The notes beneath the pieces are model-generated. The model ran no database searches. It worked only from the letters and a program-made list of their open reading frames with translations, and had not been told where the DNA came from. A stretch of DNA of 64,000 bases, taken from the NCBI GenBank assembly GCA_965227045.1, contig OZ245718.1, positions 2,914,001 through 2,978,000 of the forward strand, given 5' to 3'. The DNA is from UBA10649 sp965227045. Lineage in GTDB: Bacteria; Actinomycetota; Actinomycetes; S36-B12. This document shows positions 1 to 8,711 of this stretch, one piece after another. Within the stretch, counting starts at the first letter, position 1, and every line of letters begins with the position of its first letter. The translations under genes were made by a program, and so were the position numbers.

Positions 1-1
1 G

Positions 2-718
2 ACGGGCGCCTCAGGGGGAATCGGCCGCACCGTGTGCGTGGCCATGGCCGAAGCAGGCGCGTTCGTCGTGGCGGTCGACGTATCCCAGGACGCGGTCGAC
101 AGCCTGGTCGCCGAGCTCCCGGGCGCCGGACATGTGGCGGTGGGATGCGATCTCCGGGATATTTCCAGCCACGACGGCCTGTTCGCACGCGCAATCGAGA
201 TCGCGCCCCTGGCCGCCCTCGTCAACATGGCCGCGGTGCTCGTGCGTCGCGCCACCGTCGACGAGGTGACCGAGGAGGACTGGGACCTCCAGCACGAGGT
301 CAACCTCAAGGCCTCCTTCTTCCTGAACCGGGCTGCGCAGCATGCCTTCGTCGCGCAGGGAACTCCTGGTTCGATCGTCAATTTTGCTTCGCAGGGTTGG
401 TGGACGGGCGGCTTCGGCGGGTCGGTCGTATACGCCGCGTCCAAGGGCGGCATCGTCTCGATGTCGCGTGGTCTGGCGCGCTCGTTTGCGCCCTCCGGCG
501 TACGCGTGAACGTCGTGTCTCCGGGCGCCGCGAATACCTCCATGATGTGGCAGGGAATGACCGAGGAGTCGATGGCCGACTTTGTGTCGATGATCCCCAT
601 CGGCCGACTCGCCGAGCCCGATGAACTCGCCGGAGCCGTCATGTACCTGGCGTCCGATGCCTCGACCTTTGTCACCGGTGCGTTGATCAACGTGTCCGGT
701 GGACAACTCATGTACTGA
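2..718 (+). CDS. SDR-family oxidoreductase, 5' end cut by window edge
   Basis: The reading frame is open from base 2 and enters directly at the nucleotide-binding motif TGASGGIGR, so only a few N-terminal residues lie outside the window. Tyr and Lys of the catalytic YxxxK (YAASK) are at about residues 144 and 148 of the visible part, and the C-terminal GALINVSGGQ is the usual end of classical SDRs of about 250 residues. Such enzymes oxidise or reduce alcohols and sugars with NAD(P) in the cytoplasm. It is followed after 38 bp by a P450 on the same strand, probably in one operon. The substrate cannot be told. Confidence 0.9.
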   Translation, partial: TGASGGIGRTVCVAMAEAGAFVVAVDVSQDAVDSLVAELPGAGHVAVGCDLRDISSHDGLFARAIEIAPLAALVNMAAVLVRRATVDEVTEEDWDLQHEVNLKASFFLNRAAQHAFVAQGTPGSIVNFASQGWWTGGFGGSVVYAASKGGIVSMSRGLARSFAPSGVRVNVVSPGAANTSMMWQGMTEESMADFVSMIPIGRLAEPDELAGAVMYLASDASTFVTGALINVSGGQLMY

Positions 719-756
719 ATCGCCACAGTCGGTTGGAGCTGGCAGGGGAGTGTGTA

Positions 757-2007
757 GTGAAGGTCGCTGATCGTGCCGAGTTGGACGACGCCTTCCTCAC
801 CGACGACTTCTTCCAGGACCCGTACTCGTTCTATCGGGAACTGCACCGAGTCGCGCCTGTCTACTTCAGCCACAAGGCGAACGCTTGGCTCATCTCGCCC
901 TACGAGGACGTCGAGAGCGGCCTGAAGGATCGGCGCCTGCTGTCGGGCGGCCGGATCGACTCGTCGGCATCGCGACTGGAGGTCGAGGTTCGGGCCGCGA
1001 ATTCGGCCATCATCGACTGCCTCAACGACATGATGGCCTTCAGGGACGATCCGCACCATGGGCGGCTTCGAGGTCTGGTGAGCAAGGCGTTCACCGCCAG
1101 GAGCGTGGGTCAGCTCGAGCCGCAGATACAGGACATCGTGGACGGGCTACTCGACGGCATCGGCGACCAGCAGACCTTCGACCTGGTCTCGCGATTCTCC
1201 TTCGACCTGCCGGCGCTGGTCATCTGCAGAATGCTCGGCATCCCGGACGAGCGACTCGCAGATGTCAAGCGATGGGCAGACGGAGTCGTGGGCTTCGTGT
1301 CGTCGGGAGTCATGACCCCTGAAAACGCTGCGGTCGCGCAGCAAGCAGTGATCGAGGCTGGCGAATACCTCGACGCCCTGGTTCTCGAGCGGCAACGGGA
1401 CCCGCAGGACGACGTGCTCTCGAAGCTCGCGGTGGCTCAAGCCGAGGAAGGCGATGCGCTGACTCGCGATGAACTCGTCGCGATGGTGATCCTGCTCTTC
1501 TTCGCGGGTTTCGAGACGACCGAGGGTCTCATCGGCAACGCGATCATCGCGCTCATGAAGAATCCCGAGCAGTACCAGGCGCTATGCCGGGATCCGGACC
1601 TGATTGACAGAGTTGTCGAGGAGGCCCTGCGCTACGACAACTCCATCCACCGGCAGTCACGCGTCACCTCATGCGACATCGAGTTCGCGGGGATCACGAT
1701 CCCGCAAGGAGATGTCGTGTACCTGATGATCGGCGCCGCGAACCGCGATCCTCGTCGGTTCCATGACGCCGATGCATTCGACGTCATGCGCACCGACCTC
1801 GCGAACGTGAGCTTCGGTCTGGGTATCCACTTCTGCCTGGGCGCGCCGCTCGCGCGTCTTGAGGCGAAGGTGGCACTTCGTTCGATCGCTGCGCGCATGC
1901 CCGACCTTGACCTGGTCGCCGAACCGAGATTCGGCAGCCTGCTCGCCGTCCGAAAGCCCGAGGCGGTATGGCTGCGCCGATCAATCCGGTTGCCGCATTC
2001 CACTTGA
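757..2007 (+). CDS. cytochrome P450 monooxygenase
   Basis: A 416-residue soluble bacterial-type P450. Visible landmarks in order: I-helix oxygen-binding AGFETTEG (Glu253, Thr254), the K-helix ExxR (Glu289 to Arg292 in EALR), and the haem loop FGLGIHFCLGAPLAR with the ligand Cys360. The GTG start at 757 is preferred because AGGGGAG lies 6 nt upstream; a TTG at 733 is in frame but unsupported. Soluble P450s need a ferredoxin and reductase, and none is encoded nearby. Context beside an SDR and a sugar-acid cluster allows hydroxylation or oxidative O-demethylation of the substrate, but this is inference. Confidence 0.93.
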   Translation: MKVADRAELDDAFLTDDFFQDPYSFYRELHRVAPVYFSHKANAWLISPYEDVESGLKDRRLLSGGRIDSSASRLEVEVRAANSAIIDCLNDMMAFRDDPHHGRLRGLVSKAFTARSVGQLEPQIQDIVDGLLDGIGDQQTFDLVSRFSFDLPALVICRMLGIPDERLADVKRWADGVVGFVSSGVMTPENAAVAQQAVIEAGEYLDALVLERQRDPQDDVLSKLAVAQAEEGDALTRDELVAMVILLFFAGFETTEGLIGNAIIALMKNPEQYQALCRDPDLIDRVVEEALRYDNSIHRQSRVTSCDIEFAGITIPQGDVVYLMIGAANRDPRRFHDADAFDVMRTDLANVSFGLGIHFCLGAPLARLEAKVALRSIAARMPDLDLVAEPRFGSLLAVRKPEAVWLRRSIRLPHST

Positions 2008-2043
2008 CACCGCGAAGTCCACAACTAATATAGAAACGTTTCC
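2004..2043 (+). promoter_or_regulatory. promoter with LacI-type operator upstream of enolase-family gene
   Basis: TTGACA at 2004-2009, 16-bp spacer, TAATAT at 2026-2031, then the near-palindrome AGAAACGTTTCC at 2032-2043 where transcription should start. This is one of the best sigma70-like promoters in the window, and the operator position fits repression by steric block. The same 12-mer motif recurs at many other promoters of the cluster. Confidence 0.8.
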
Positions 2044-2069
2044 AGAATCGTTCGATGGAGGTCTTGGTG

Positions 2070-3212
2070 GTGAGCACCGAAGGTACGACCAGCCCGCTCC
2101 CGGACCTGCGGATCGAGCGGATCGAGACCATCCCGATCCGGGTCCCGCTGGACCGCGTGTACAAGGGCAGTCACTACCAGATGACCCACCGGTCGACGAT
2201 CATCACGCGGGTCTACACGGCGTGCGGCATCGTCGGTGAGGCCTATGCGGGAGACGAGGACGCCGGCCTCGGGGAGATCGACGGCATCATCCATCGCGAG
2301 ATCGCGCCGAAGTTGATCGGGGAGGACGCGTTCGCGATTGAGCGGCTCTGGGAGATCGCCAGGCCCGCGACATGGGACATCCTTCGTGACCGCCGGCTCG
2401 GACTTGTCGCCACCGCGTGCGTCGACGTCGCCCTGTGGGATGCGATCGGCCAGGCACTTGGTGCACCGCTGTGGAAGCTGTGGGGCGGCTACCGGGATTC
2501 CGTCCCAGTTCTCACCATCGGCGGGTATTACGCGGCCGATGCCGACATCACTGCCGAGGTCAGTGGCCTCGTCGAGGCCGAGTTCGGCGGAATGAAGTTC
2601 AAGGTCGGCGGGCTTTCTCCGGAGGAGGACGCGGTTCGCGTCCGGACGGCGCGCAAGGCCGCGGGCGATGACTTCGACCTCGCCGTCGACGCAAATCAGG
2701 GTTGGACACCTGCGCAGGCCATCAAGTTCGCCCGACTCGTCGAAGACTGCAACCTGATGTGGTTCGAAGAGCCGTGCGTGTGGCAGAACGACAAGCGGGG
2801 CATGCGGGACGTCCGCCTGGCCGGGGGCATTCCCGTGTGCGCAGGGCAGAGCGAGTTCTCCGCCGCGGGCTGCCGCGACCTGATGGAGACCGGCTCGATC
2901 GACTTCTGCAACTTCGACTCGTCGTGGTCCGGCGGCCCGACCGAATGGCGACGCGTCGCGGGAATGGCGACCGTCTACGACGTGCGCATGGCCCACCATG
3001 AGGAGGCGCATGTCGCTGCCCACCTGCTCGCGTCGATTCCTCATGGAACCTACCTGGAGTACTTCCATCCGCAGCGCGATCCGATCTGGCACAACCTCAT
3101 CGCGAACAGCCCCACCCTCAAGGGCGGTCGGATTCAGCTGCCGACGAGCCCGGGTCTTGGATGGGAACTCGACCAGGACTACATCACGAAGTACCGAATC
3201 GCGTTCGACTGA
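2070..3212 (+). CDS. mandelate racemase/muconate lactonizing enzyme family protein (probable sugar acid dehydratase)
   Basis: A 380-residue enolase-superfamily protein. Catalytic positions visible: KxK at about Lys176 and Lys178 (MKFKVGG), metal ligands Asp207 (DANQG), Glu233/234 (WFEEP) and Glu262 (GQSEF), and a His pair at 309-310 (AHHEEAH). This is the mandelate-racemase subgroup layout, whose members abstract a proton alpha to a carboxylate, often dehydrating sugar acids to 2-keto-3-deoxy acids. GTG at 2070 has GGAGG 8 nt upstream and is preferred over ATG 2055. It heads the unit transcribed from the 2004 promoter and is closely related to the gene at 24323. The substrate is unknown. Confidence 0.85.
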   Translation: MSTEGTTSPLPDLRIERIETIPIRVPLDRVYKGSHYQMTHRSTIITRVYTACGIVGEAYAGDEDAGLGEIDGIIHREIAPKLIGEDAFAIERLWEIARPATWDILRDRRLGLVATACVDVALWDAIGQALGAPLWKLWGGYRDSVPVLTIGGYYAADADITAEVSGLVEAEFGGMKFKVGGLSPEEDAVRVRTARKAAGDDFDLAVDANQGWTPAQAIKFARLVEDCNLMWFEEPCVWQNDKRGMRDVRLAGGIPVCAGQSEFSAAGCRDLMETGSIDFCNFDSSWSGGPTEWRRVAGMATVYDVRMAHHEEAHVAAHLLASIPHGTYLEYFHPQRDPIWHNLIANSPTLKGGRIQLPTSPGLGWELDQDYITKYRIAFD

Positions 3213-3262
3213 TCACTGTCCCCTCAGCACGAGGACGTCAACGAAGGAGATGGGCCCCGCAC

Positions 3263-4279
3263 ATGCCGAAGATGCGAGTTAATCAGGCGATCAACGCCGC
3301 CTTGGCCGAGGAGATGAGGGCCGACTCGGCCGTCATGATCATGGGCGAGGACATCGCCGCCGCGGGTGGTCCGTTCAAGACCTCGGAGGGCCTTCTCGAG
3401 GAGTTCGGACCGCTGCGCGTTCGCGATACGCCGATCTCCGAGATGGGATTCACCGGCGCGGCCGTGGGTGCCGCCTCGATGGGACTCAAGCCGGTCGTCG
3501 AGATCATGTTCGTCGAGTTCCTCGGCGTCGCGCTCGACCAGGTCGTGACGGAGGCGGCAAAGTTCCGCTACCTGAGCAAGGGCCAGGTCACCGTCCCCAT
3601 GGTCGTACGCGCCTCGGTCGGCAGCGGACTGGGATTCGGCTGCCAGCACAGCCAGACCCTCGAGAACTGGGTGAGCTCGACGCCGGGGCTCAAGGTGGTC
3701 GTGCCCAGCGACGCGCAGAGTGCCTACGGTCTCACGAAGGCAGCCCTTCGAGATCCAGACCCGACCGTGGTTCTGGAGCCGCGCGCCCTGTACGGAACTC
3801 GCGGCGACGTCGTGATCGGCGAGGAGGGCGTGTTCGAGATCGGCAAGGCGCGGGTCGTGCGCTCGGGCTCGGCCGCGACGGTTGTCACGCTGGGGCAGAC
3901 GACGGGCATCGCGCTCGCGGCAGCGCAGGCGGGCGACCTCGACATTGAGATCGTCGACCTGCTGACACTGGTCCCGTGGGACGTGCAGGCAGTGCTTGAG
4001 TCCGTGCGCCGTACGGGTCGACTCGTCGTCGTGGAGGAGGCCCCGGAGTCCGGAGGCTGGGGCAGCGAGATTGTCGCGGCGGTCGTGAAGAACGCTTTCG
4101 GAGCGCTGAAGTCGGCGCCGTTCCGCATCACGACTCCCGACGTACCGGTTCCGTACACGAAGGAGCTTGAGGCCCGCTTCCTGCCTACGGCCGAGGAAGT
4201 CAACTATCAACTGAGCACGTACCTGGAGTCCGGCGACGTTCCGGCCCCGTGGTGGATCCGAGAAGGAGTGTCACGATGA
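3263..4279 (+). CDS. 2-oxoacid dehydrogenase E1 component, beta subunit
   Basis: A 338-residue E1-beta of the pyruvate/acetoin/branched-chain 2-oxoacid dehydrogenase type. It begins MPKMRVNQAINAAL and contains MGEDIAAAGGPF, RDTPISEMGFTGAAVGAA, a transketolase central domain, and a C-terminal transketolase domain with EEAPESGGWGSEI. With the alpha subunit, whose start overlaps its stop (ATGA), it forms the thiamine-diphosphate decarboxylase that passes an acyl group to a lipoyl domain. It lies 50 bp behind the enolase gene, so a 2-oxoacid made downstream of that dehydratase is a plausible substrate (inference). Confidence 0.9.
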   Translation: MPKMRVNQAINAALAEEMRADSAVMIMGEDIAAAGGPFKTSEGLLEEFGPLRVRDTPISEMGFTGAAVGAASMGLKPVVEIMFVEFLGVALDQVVTEAAKFRYLSKGQVTVPMVVRASVGSGLGFGCQHSQTLENWVSSTPGLKVVVPSDAQSAYGLTKAALRDPDPTVVLEPRALYGTRGDVVIGEEGVFEIGKARVVRSGSAATVVTLGQTTGIALAAAQAGDLDIEIVDLLTLVPWDVQAVLESVRRTGRLVVVEEAPESGGWGSEIVAAVVKNAFGALKSAPFRITTPDVPVPYTKELEARFLPTAEEVNYQLSTYLESGDVPAPWWIREGVSR

Positions 4280-5283
4280 CCGGCGAGACGACAGCATCGC
4301 AGGAGCGGCGCGCTGCGCTGATCGGCGATCCCATCGAGCAGTACGCGCGCATGATCGAGATCCGCGATCTCGAGGAGCGAGTCAATGGGCTCTTCGCCTC
4401 GGGCAGCATCCACGGCACCACGCACCTGTGCCTTGGACAAGAGGCACTCGCCGTGGGCCTGGCCACGGTCCTCCGCCCGACCGACGTGGTCACGGCCACG
4501 TACCGCGGACACGGCATGGCGCTGGCGCTGGGCATGACGCCTCGCTCGGTGCTCGCCGAGATCATGGGCCGGGCGGAAGGCTGCACCGGAGGTGTCGGCG
4601 GGTCCATGCACCTATGCGACATGTCCGTTGGGCTGCTTCCCACGTTCGCAATCATCGGTGCCGGTCTCCCCGTCGCCGCCGGAGCCGCACTCGCGTTCCA
4701 GAACAAGGGCGAGGACGGTGTCGCGGTTGCCGTCTTCGGCGACGGCGCAACGAACATCGGCGCCTTCCATGAGGCGCTGAACCTCGCGGCGGTGTGGAAG
4801 CTCCCCGTGGTCTTCCTCCTCGACAACAACGTCTACGGCGAGTACTCACGCATCAACCTCACGACTCCGTTCGAGGACCTTCATGTCCGGGCCACCTCCT
4901 ACGGAATCCCCGGCGTCGTCGTCGACGGCATGGACGTGGCGGCCGTGCAGGAGACGATCGCGACGGCAGTCGATCGCGCCCGCGCCGGCGACGGACCCAC
5001 GCTCATCGAGGCGAAGACCTACCGCTTCGCGGGGCACTCCCGTGCGGACACGGCGCCCTACCGTCCCGAAGGCGAGCTCGACGAGTGGCGCAAGCGTGAT
5101 CCGCTGCTCGTCACCCGTGAGGCACTCATCGCCACGGGCGCTGCTGATGCTGCTCGGCTCGACGCGGTCGAGGCCGACACTCGTGCAGAGGTGGGCCGGG
5201 TCGTGGTCGATGTCGAGGCTCTGCCGCTGCCTGGCGTCGAGGCAATGTTCCAGAACATCCTGGCCGGGTCCGGAGTCCGCTGA
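4276..5283 (+). CDS. 2-oxoacid dehydrogenase E1 component, alpha subunit
   Basis: A 335-residue E1-alpha. The thiamine-diphosphate motif GDGATNIGAFHEALN starts at about residue 155, and GCTGGVGGSMH and YRFAGHSRAD are typical of the family. ATG 4276 overlaps the beta-subunit stop and follows GGAG, so translation is coupled. The order beta then alpha is the reverse of the common order. Which 2-oxoacid it takes (pyruvate, acetoin, branched-chain or a sugar-derived acid) cannot be read from sequence. Confidence 0.9.
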   Translation: MTGETTASQERRAALIGDPIEQYARMIEIRDLEERVNGLFASGSIHGTTHLCLGQEALAVGLATVLRPTDVVTATYRGHGMALALGMTPRSVLAEIMGRAEGCTGGVGGSMHLCDMSVGLLPTFAIIGAGLPVAAGAALAFQNKGEDGVAVAVFGDGATNIGAFHEALNLAAVWKLPVVFLLDNNVYGEYSRINLTTPFEDLHVRATSYGIPGVVVDGMDVAAVQETIATAVDRARAGDGPTLIEAKTYRFAGHSRADTAPYRPEGELDEWRKRDPLLVTREALIATGAADAARLDAVEADTRAEVGRVVVDVEALPLPGVEAMFQNILAGSGVR

Positions 5284-5522
5284 TGAAGATGACGGTAAAG
5301 ATGCCGCGGGCCGCCGACACGGTCGATGAGGTCATGGTCTCCGAGTGGGTAGTTGAGCCGGGTGCCACGATCGCCGTGGGCGATCCGCTCATTCGCGTCG
5401 AGACGGACAAGGCGCTGGTCGAGGTGCCTTCGCCCGTCGCGGGAACGCTCGTGGAACAACTGGTCAGCATTGACGATGAGATAGCCACAGGTACGCCGAT
5501 CGCCACCATCGAATCATCCTGA
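5283..5522 (+). CDS. stand-alone biotinyl/lipoyl-attachment domain protein
   Basis: A 79-residue protein that is only a lipoyl domain. The lipoylated lysine is Lys43 in ETDKALVEV, and PSPVAGTL follows. ATG shares its first base with the E1-alpha stop. Normally this domain is the N-terminus of an E2 acyltransferase of 400 residues or more; here the reading frame stops after the single domain and no catalytic E2 or E3 gene follows. It may carry acyl groups between this E1 and E2/E3 proteins encoded elsewhere. Confidence 0.85.
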   Translation: MKMTVKMPRAADTVDEVMVSEWVVEPGATIAVGDPLIRVETDKALVEVPSPVAGTLVEQLVSIDDEIATGTPIATIESS

Positions 5523-5532
5523 GGGAGAGCAC

Positions 5533-6420
5533 ATGTCACGACTGCCGATCATCGACACGCATGTCCACTTCTGGAACATGCGCAATCCCGATCCGGGCAT
5601 GGCCTGGGTGTGGATCGCGCCGGACGCGGATCACCCGGTCCTCGGCAACATCGACGCCATCAAGATGCTCGCCTACGACATCAACGGCGTGTGGGCAGAG
5701 GCGCGGTTTGCTGACGTCAAGGCATTCGTGCACGTGCAGGCAGCGATCGGCTCGACGGATCCGGTCCTGGAGACGAAGTGGCTGACCCGCATGCGCGAGG
5801 CCAATGACATCCCCTTCACGATTATCGCTGAGGTCGCGCTCGGCTCGGATCAGGCGACCGCACACCTGGATGGCCACGGGGAGTCCCCGTACTTCGTCGG
5901 CGTCCGTGACTTCACCGCCGAGCCCTACCTTGCCTCAGGCGAGGTGAGTGACGTCTATGAGAAGTCTCTCGCGGAGATGAGCAAGCGCGGCCTGGTGTAC
6001 GACCTGGACTGCGAGTGGCCGAATATGGCCGCCGCGCGAGACCTGGCCCGTCGCCATCCTGACCTGCAGATCGTCCTCGAGCACATCGGTTTCCCGCGCA
6101 CGCGCGATGACGAGTACTTCGACAACTGGGCTGCTGGAATGCGCACTCTTGCCGAGGCGGAGAACGTCACCTGCAAGATCTCCGGTGTTGCCATGACCGA
6201 CCCCCAGTTCACTGCCGAGTCGCTGCGGCGCTGGATCGACACCCCCCTTGAGGTCTTCGGTCCCGACCGTTGCGTGCTGGGCTCGAACTGGCCGGTCGAT
6301 CGCCTGTTCAGCAGCTACGACGTCATCATGGACATCTACCGCGAACGTCTGAGCTCGTACAGCGAGTCCGACCAGGCAAAGGTCTTCTCGGAGAATGCGG
6401 CGCGCCTGTACCGCCTGTGA
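5533..6420 (+). CDS. amidohydrolase-family metal-dependent hydrolase (COG3618-like, probable lactonase)
   Basis: A 295-residue TIM-barrel hydrolase of the amidohydrolase 2 type. It starts with the metal-binding DTHVHFW at residues 8-14, has VLEHIGFPR near residue 180, and ends with LGSNWPVDRLFSSY, which holds the usual late Asp region. Family members hydrolyse sugar lactones (L-fucono- or L-rhamnono-lactone type) and related cyclic esters. ATG has GGGAGAG upstream and sits 10 bp after the lipoyl gene. Lactone hydrolysis would fit the cluster, but the substrate is not shown. Confidence 0.8.
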   Translation: MSRLPIIDTHVHFWNMRNPDPGMAWVWIAPDADHPVLGNIDAIKMLAYDINGVWAEARFADVKAFVHVQAAIGSTDPVLETKWLTRMREANDIPFTIIAEVALGSDQATAHLDGHGESPYFVGVRDFTAEPYLASGEVSDVYEKSLAEMSKRGLVYDLDCEWPNMAAARDLARRHPDLQIVLEHIGFPRTRDDEYFDNWAAGMRTLAEAENVTCKISGVAMTDPQFTAESLRRWIDTPLEVFGPDRCVLGSNWPVDRLFSSYDVIMDIYRERLSSYSESDQAKVFSENAARLYRL

Positions 6421-7262
6421 GCTTGGTCGGTGTCGACACGTACTCCTTTCATCGCAGGCTCGGCGAGGTTCGTCCCGGCGAGTCCGCACCGGCGGGTCCG
6501 CAGTGGTCGTGGCGCGATGCGATGGACGCTTCAGTTCGTGCGGGTGCGGACGTCGTCGCGCTCGAGACCTGCTTCATGGGAGCACCCGACGAACTGGATG
6601 CGGCCGAGCTGACTGCGCGACCAGAGTCCTGCGAGGTCATGCTGTCGTGGGGCCATCCGTACGGGATCGAGTACGGCGCCTCGCCTGCGGCCGAACGGGA
6701 CCTGCTCTCCTGGCTCGGCGTCGCGGCCCGATGCGGTCATCGCGCGATGCGGATCGTCATCGGTCACTGGCAGGTGCGCGACACGGCCAGCCCATGGCCG
6801 CAGGTTCGCGGAACCGTTCCGGCTCTGCGCCGGCTCGCAGCCTCGGCCGCTCGCGAAGGAGTCGTTCTCGCCATTGAGAATCACACGGACGTGACCGCAG
6901 AGCAGCTGTCGTGGCTCCTCGACGAAGTCGGCTCTCCAAGTCTGGGCGTATGCCTCGACACCGCCAATGCGGTGAGAATCGGCGACGATCTCCTCGAGGC
7001 AGCCTCGTTGCTGACTGAGCATGTGTACGCGGTTCACGCCAAGGACATCTCGGCGGACAGCTGGCACCCGACCTCGGGTCCTCGTTCGGTCCCGCTCGGC
7101 AACGGGATCCTTCCGGTGGAGGTGGTGGTCCGCACGATCGCCGCGGCGAGGCCCGAATGCCGCTTCCTCGTCGAGCTTGCACACCTGGGACCTGGGCAGG
7201 TCGACGAGGAGACCCTGGTTGCTGCGGACATCGGCTGGCTACGAGGACTACTCGCCGCGTAG
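6417..7262 (+). CDS. xylose isomerase-like TIM barrel protein (sugar epimerase/isomerase family)
   Basis: A 281-residue protein of the AP endonuclease-2/xylose-isomerase-like barrel family. Likely metal ligands are visible in order: Glu in AIENHTD, Asp in CLDTANA, His in VHAKD and Glu in LVELAH. GTG 6417 overlaps the previous stop (GTGA), so translation is coupled. Relatives epimerise or isomerise keto-sugars or act on inositol derivatives. It is the last gene of the forward unit and overlaps the oppositely oriented hydrolase by 15 bp. Confidence 0.8.
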   Translation: MSLVGVDTYSFHRRLGEVRPGESAPAGPQWSWRDAMDASVRAGADVVALETCFMGAPDELDAAELTARPESCEVMLSWGHPYGIEYGASPAAERDLLSWLGVAARCGHRAMRIVIGHWQVRDTASPWPQVRGTVPALRRLAASAAREGVVLAIENHTDVTAEQLSWLLDEVGSPSLGVCLDTANAVRIGDDLLEAASLLTEHVYAVHAKDISADSWHPTSGPRSVPLGNGILPVEVVVRTIAAARPECRFLVELAHLGPGQVDEETLVAADIGWLRGLLAA

Positions 7263-8678
7263 CTCATTCAGAACGTCCATGCAGGCCTGGACGAGCACCG
7301 CGGCCGCCTCGGGTGCGAAGGGTGCGGGATGGTCGTATCCGCGCTGAGCAACTGCTGGCTCATAGCCACCGAACGGGTGCTCCTGTGCGGTTGACACGTA
7401 GCCGAGAATTCCCTGCGAATAGCCGGCGAACAGGGTCGTCTCAAACGGCGATCGGGTCCTGACCTCGAGCCCGATCTCGGAGAAGACCTCACCGGGCGTG
7501 CCGATGATTGCAGTCTCCCCGACGCGCATTCCCCAGACCTCGCCAGTGCTCGTCCGCCAGTCGGCGAGCCCGTCGCCACGCGAGAGCATCGAACGGATCC
7601 AGTTCAGGTGGTACTGGAGCGGGTTGGTCGTGGCGCGCGAGGCGCCGGCCGCCACCGCGTCCGCATACTCCTGCTCGCGCTGCCGAAGTTCGACGTTCAG
7701 TTCGTCGAGGCTGGGTGCAGCGAGCATCGGCAGGTCGACCAGCCGTCGGGCGACGGCCAGCACCTGGTCGGGCTGATGCGCGGCAATGTGCTTGCGGTAC
7801 AGGGAGATTGGGGTGACCGAGCCGAAGTCCACCTTCTGGATCTCCCACCGAAGCGGCTCGGAGTCGACGACCGCATGGGCGGACTCCAGGCCGAGCCGAT
7901 CGCCCATGGGAATCTCCGGGCCGAGATGGTCGAAGAAGGCCTGGAGCGGGAGTACGTTGCCCGCCGCGCCCTGCAGGAAGACGCAGACGCCGCCACCGCG
8001 CAGATCCTCCACGCGCCTGCGCAGGGGCCCGATGTAGTCGCTGCCCGTGGCCGACACGTCTGGACCGACGACCACCGGATGGCAGCCGAACGCGGTCACG
8101 GTCGCAATCGCCTTTCCGTCGAGACCGTCGATGCGCAGTGTCGGGATCTCGTCGTCGATGTCCAGTTCGGGGTTCCAGCCCAGGATCGTGCGTCCGTCTG
8201 CGGTTCGCTCGCGACGATTCACGGCGAGGCCGCGTACCGATCCGGTAGCACCGGCGCAACGGGCCGGGCGGCGGGCCTGCCACGCGATGAGCGCCGCGGA
8301 CGCGAAGTCGTGCGGCAGGCGTTCGACGTAGGCCCGCTCGGTCGCGGTGATCTCATCGAACCCGCCGCCGAGTTTTGTCCCGGTCAACCGAGCCCATGGC
8401 GCCGCATGGCTGTGGCTGGAGTTGAGCAGCACCGACTCTGGGCCGCACCCGATCGCCCGCGCGACCTGATCGCGAATCAGCTCCGCGCACTGGACATCGA
8501 TTCCCGCGAGATCGGCCGCGAGGATGATGGCGACAGTCCCGTCATTCTCCAGCGCCACGGCGGTGATGAGTAGCGGGTCTCCGTGCGTGAGTGCGGGTTC
8601 CGCGCGGCGCACGAACCCTTGCAGGTCATGGGGAAGCGGCGGATCGATGTTGACTCTGGCGGCGCCGGCGGTTAGCAC
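7248..8678 (-). CDS. neutral/alkaline ceramidase N-terminal domain-like hydrolase
   Basis: A 476-residue protein. The N-terminus (VNIDPPLPHDLQGFVRR) and metal-binding segments NSSHSHAAP and FGCHPVVVG match the neutral/alkaline non-lysosomal ceramidase N-terminal domain family, whose bacterial members often sit in carbohydrate clusters and are not true ceramidases. There is no signal peptide, so it should act in the cytoplasm. GTG 8678 follows GGGAGAG. It is 33 bp downstream of the CoA-transferase gene in the same direction, so they form one operon. The reaction is unknown; amide or ester hydrolysis is likely. Confidence 0.75.
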   Translation of the reverse strand: MLTAGAARVNIDPPLPHDLQGFVRRAEPALTHGDPLLITAVALENDGTVAIILAADLAGIDVQCAELIRDQVARAIGCGPESVLLNSSHSHAAPWARLTGTKLGGGFDEITATERAYVERLPHDFASAALIAWQARRPARCAGATGSVRGLAVNRRERTADGRTILGWNPELDIDDEIPTLRIDGLDGKAIATVTAFGCHPVVVGPDVSATGSDYIGPLRRRVEDLRGGGVCVFLQGAAGNVLPLQAFFDHLGPEIPMGDRLGLESAHAVVDSEPLRWEIQKVDFGSVTPISLYRKHIAAHQPDQVLAVARRLVDLPMLAAPSLDELNVELRQREQEYADAVAAGASRATTNPLQYHLNWIRSMLSRGDGLADWRTSTGEVWGMRVGETAIIGTPGEVFSEIGLEVRTRSPFETTLFAGYSQGILGYVSTAQEHPFGGYEPAVAQRGYDHPAPFAPEAAAVLVQACMDVLNELRGE

Positions 8679-8711
8679 GTCGGTGACTCTCCCATCGTGT
8701 TGGTTTCGCGG

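Noticed and set aside
2025..4210. Long minus-strand frames (355 and 328 residues) opposite the first enolase and E1-beta genes
   Set aside because: Antisense shadows of genes with intact catalytic residues; no ribosome-binding site and no domain.
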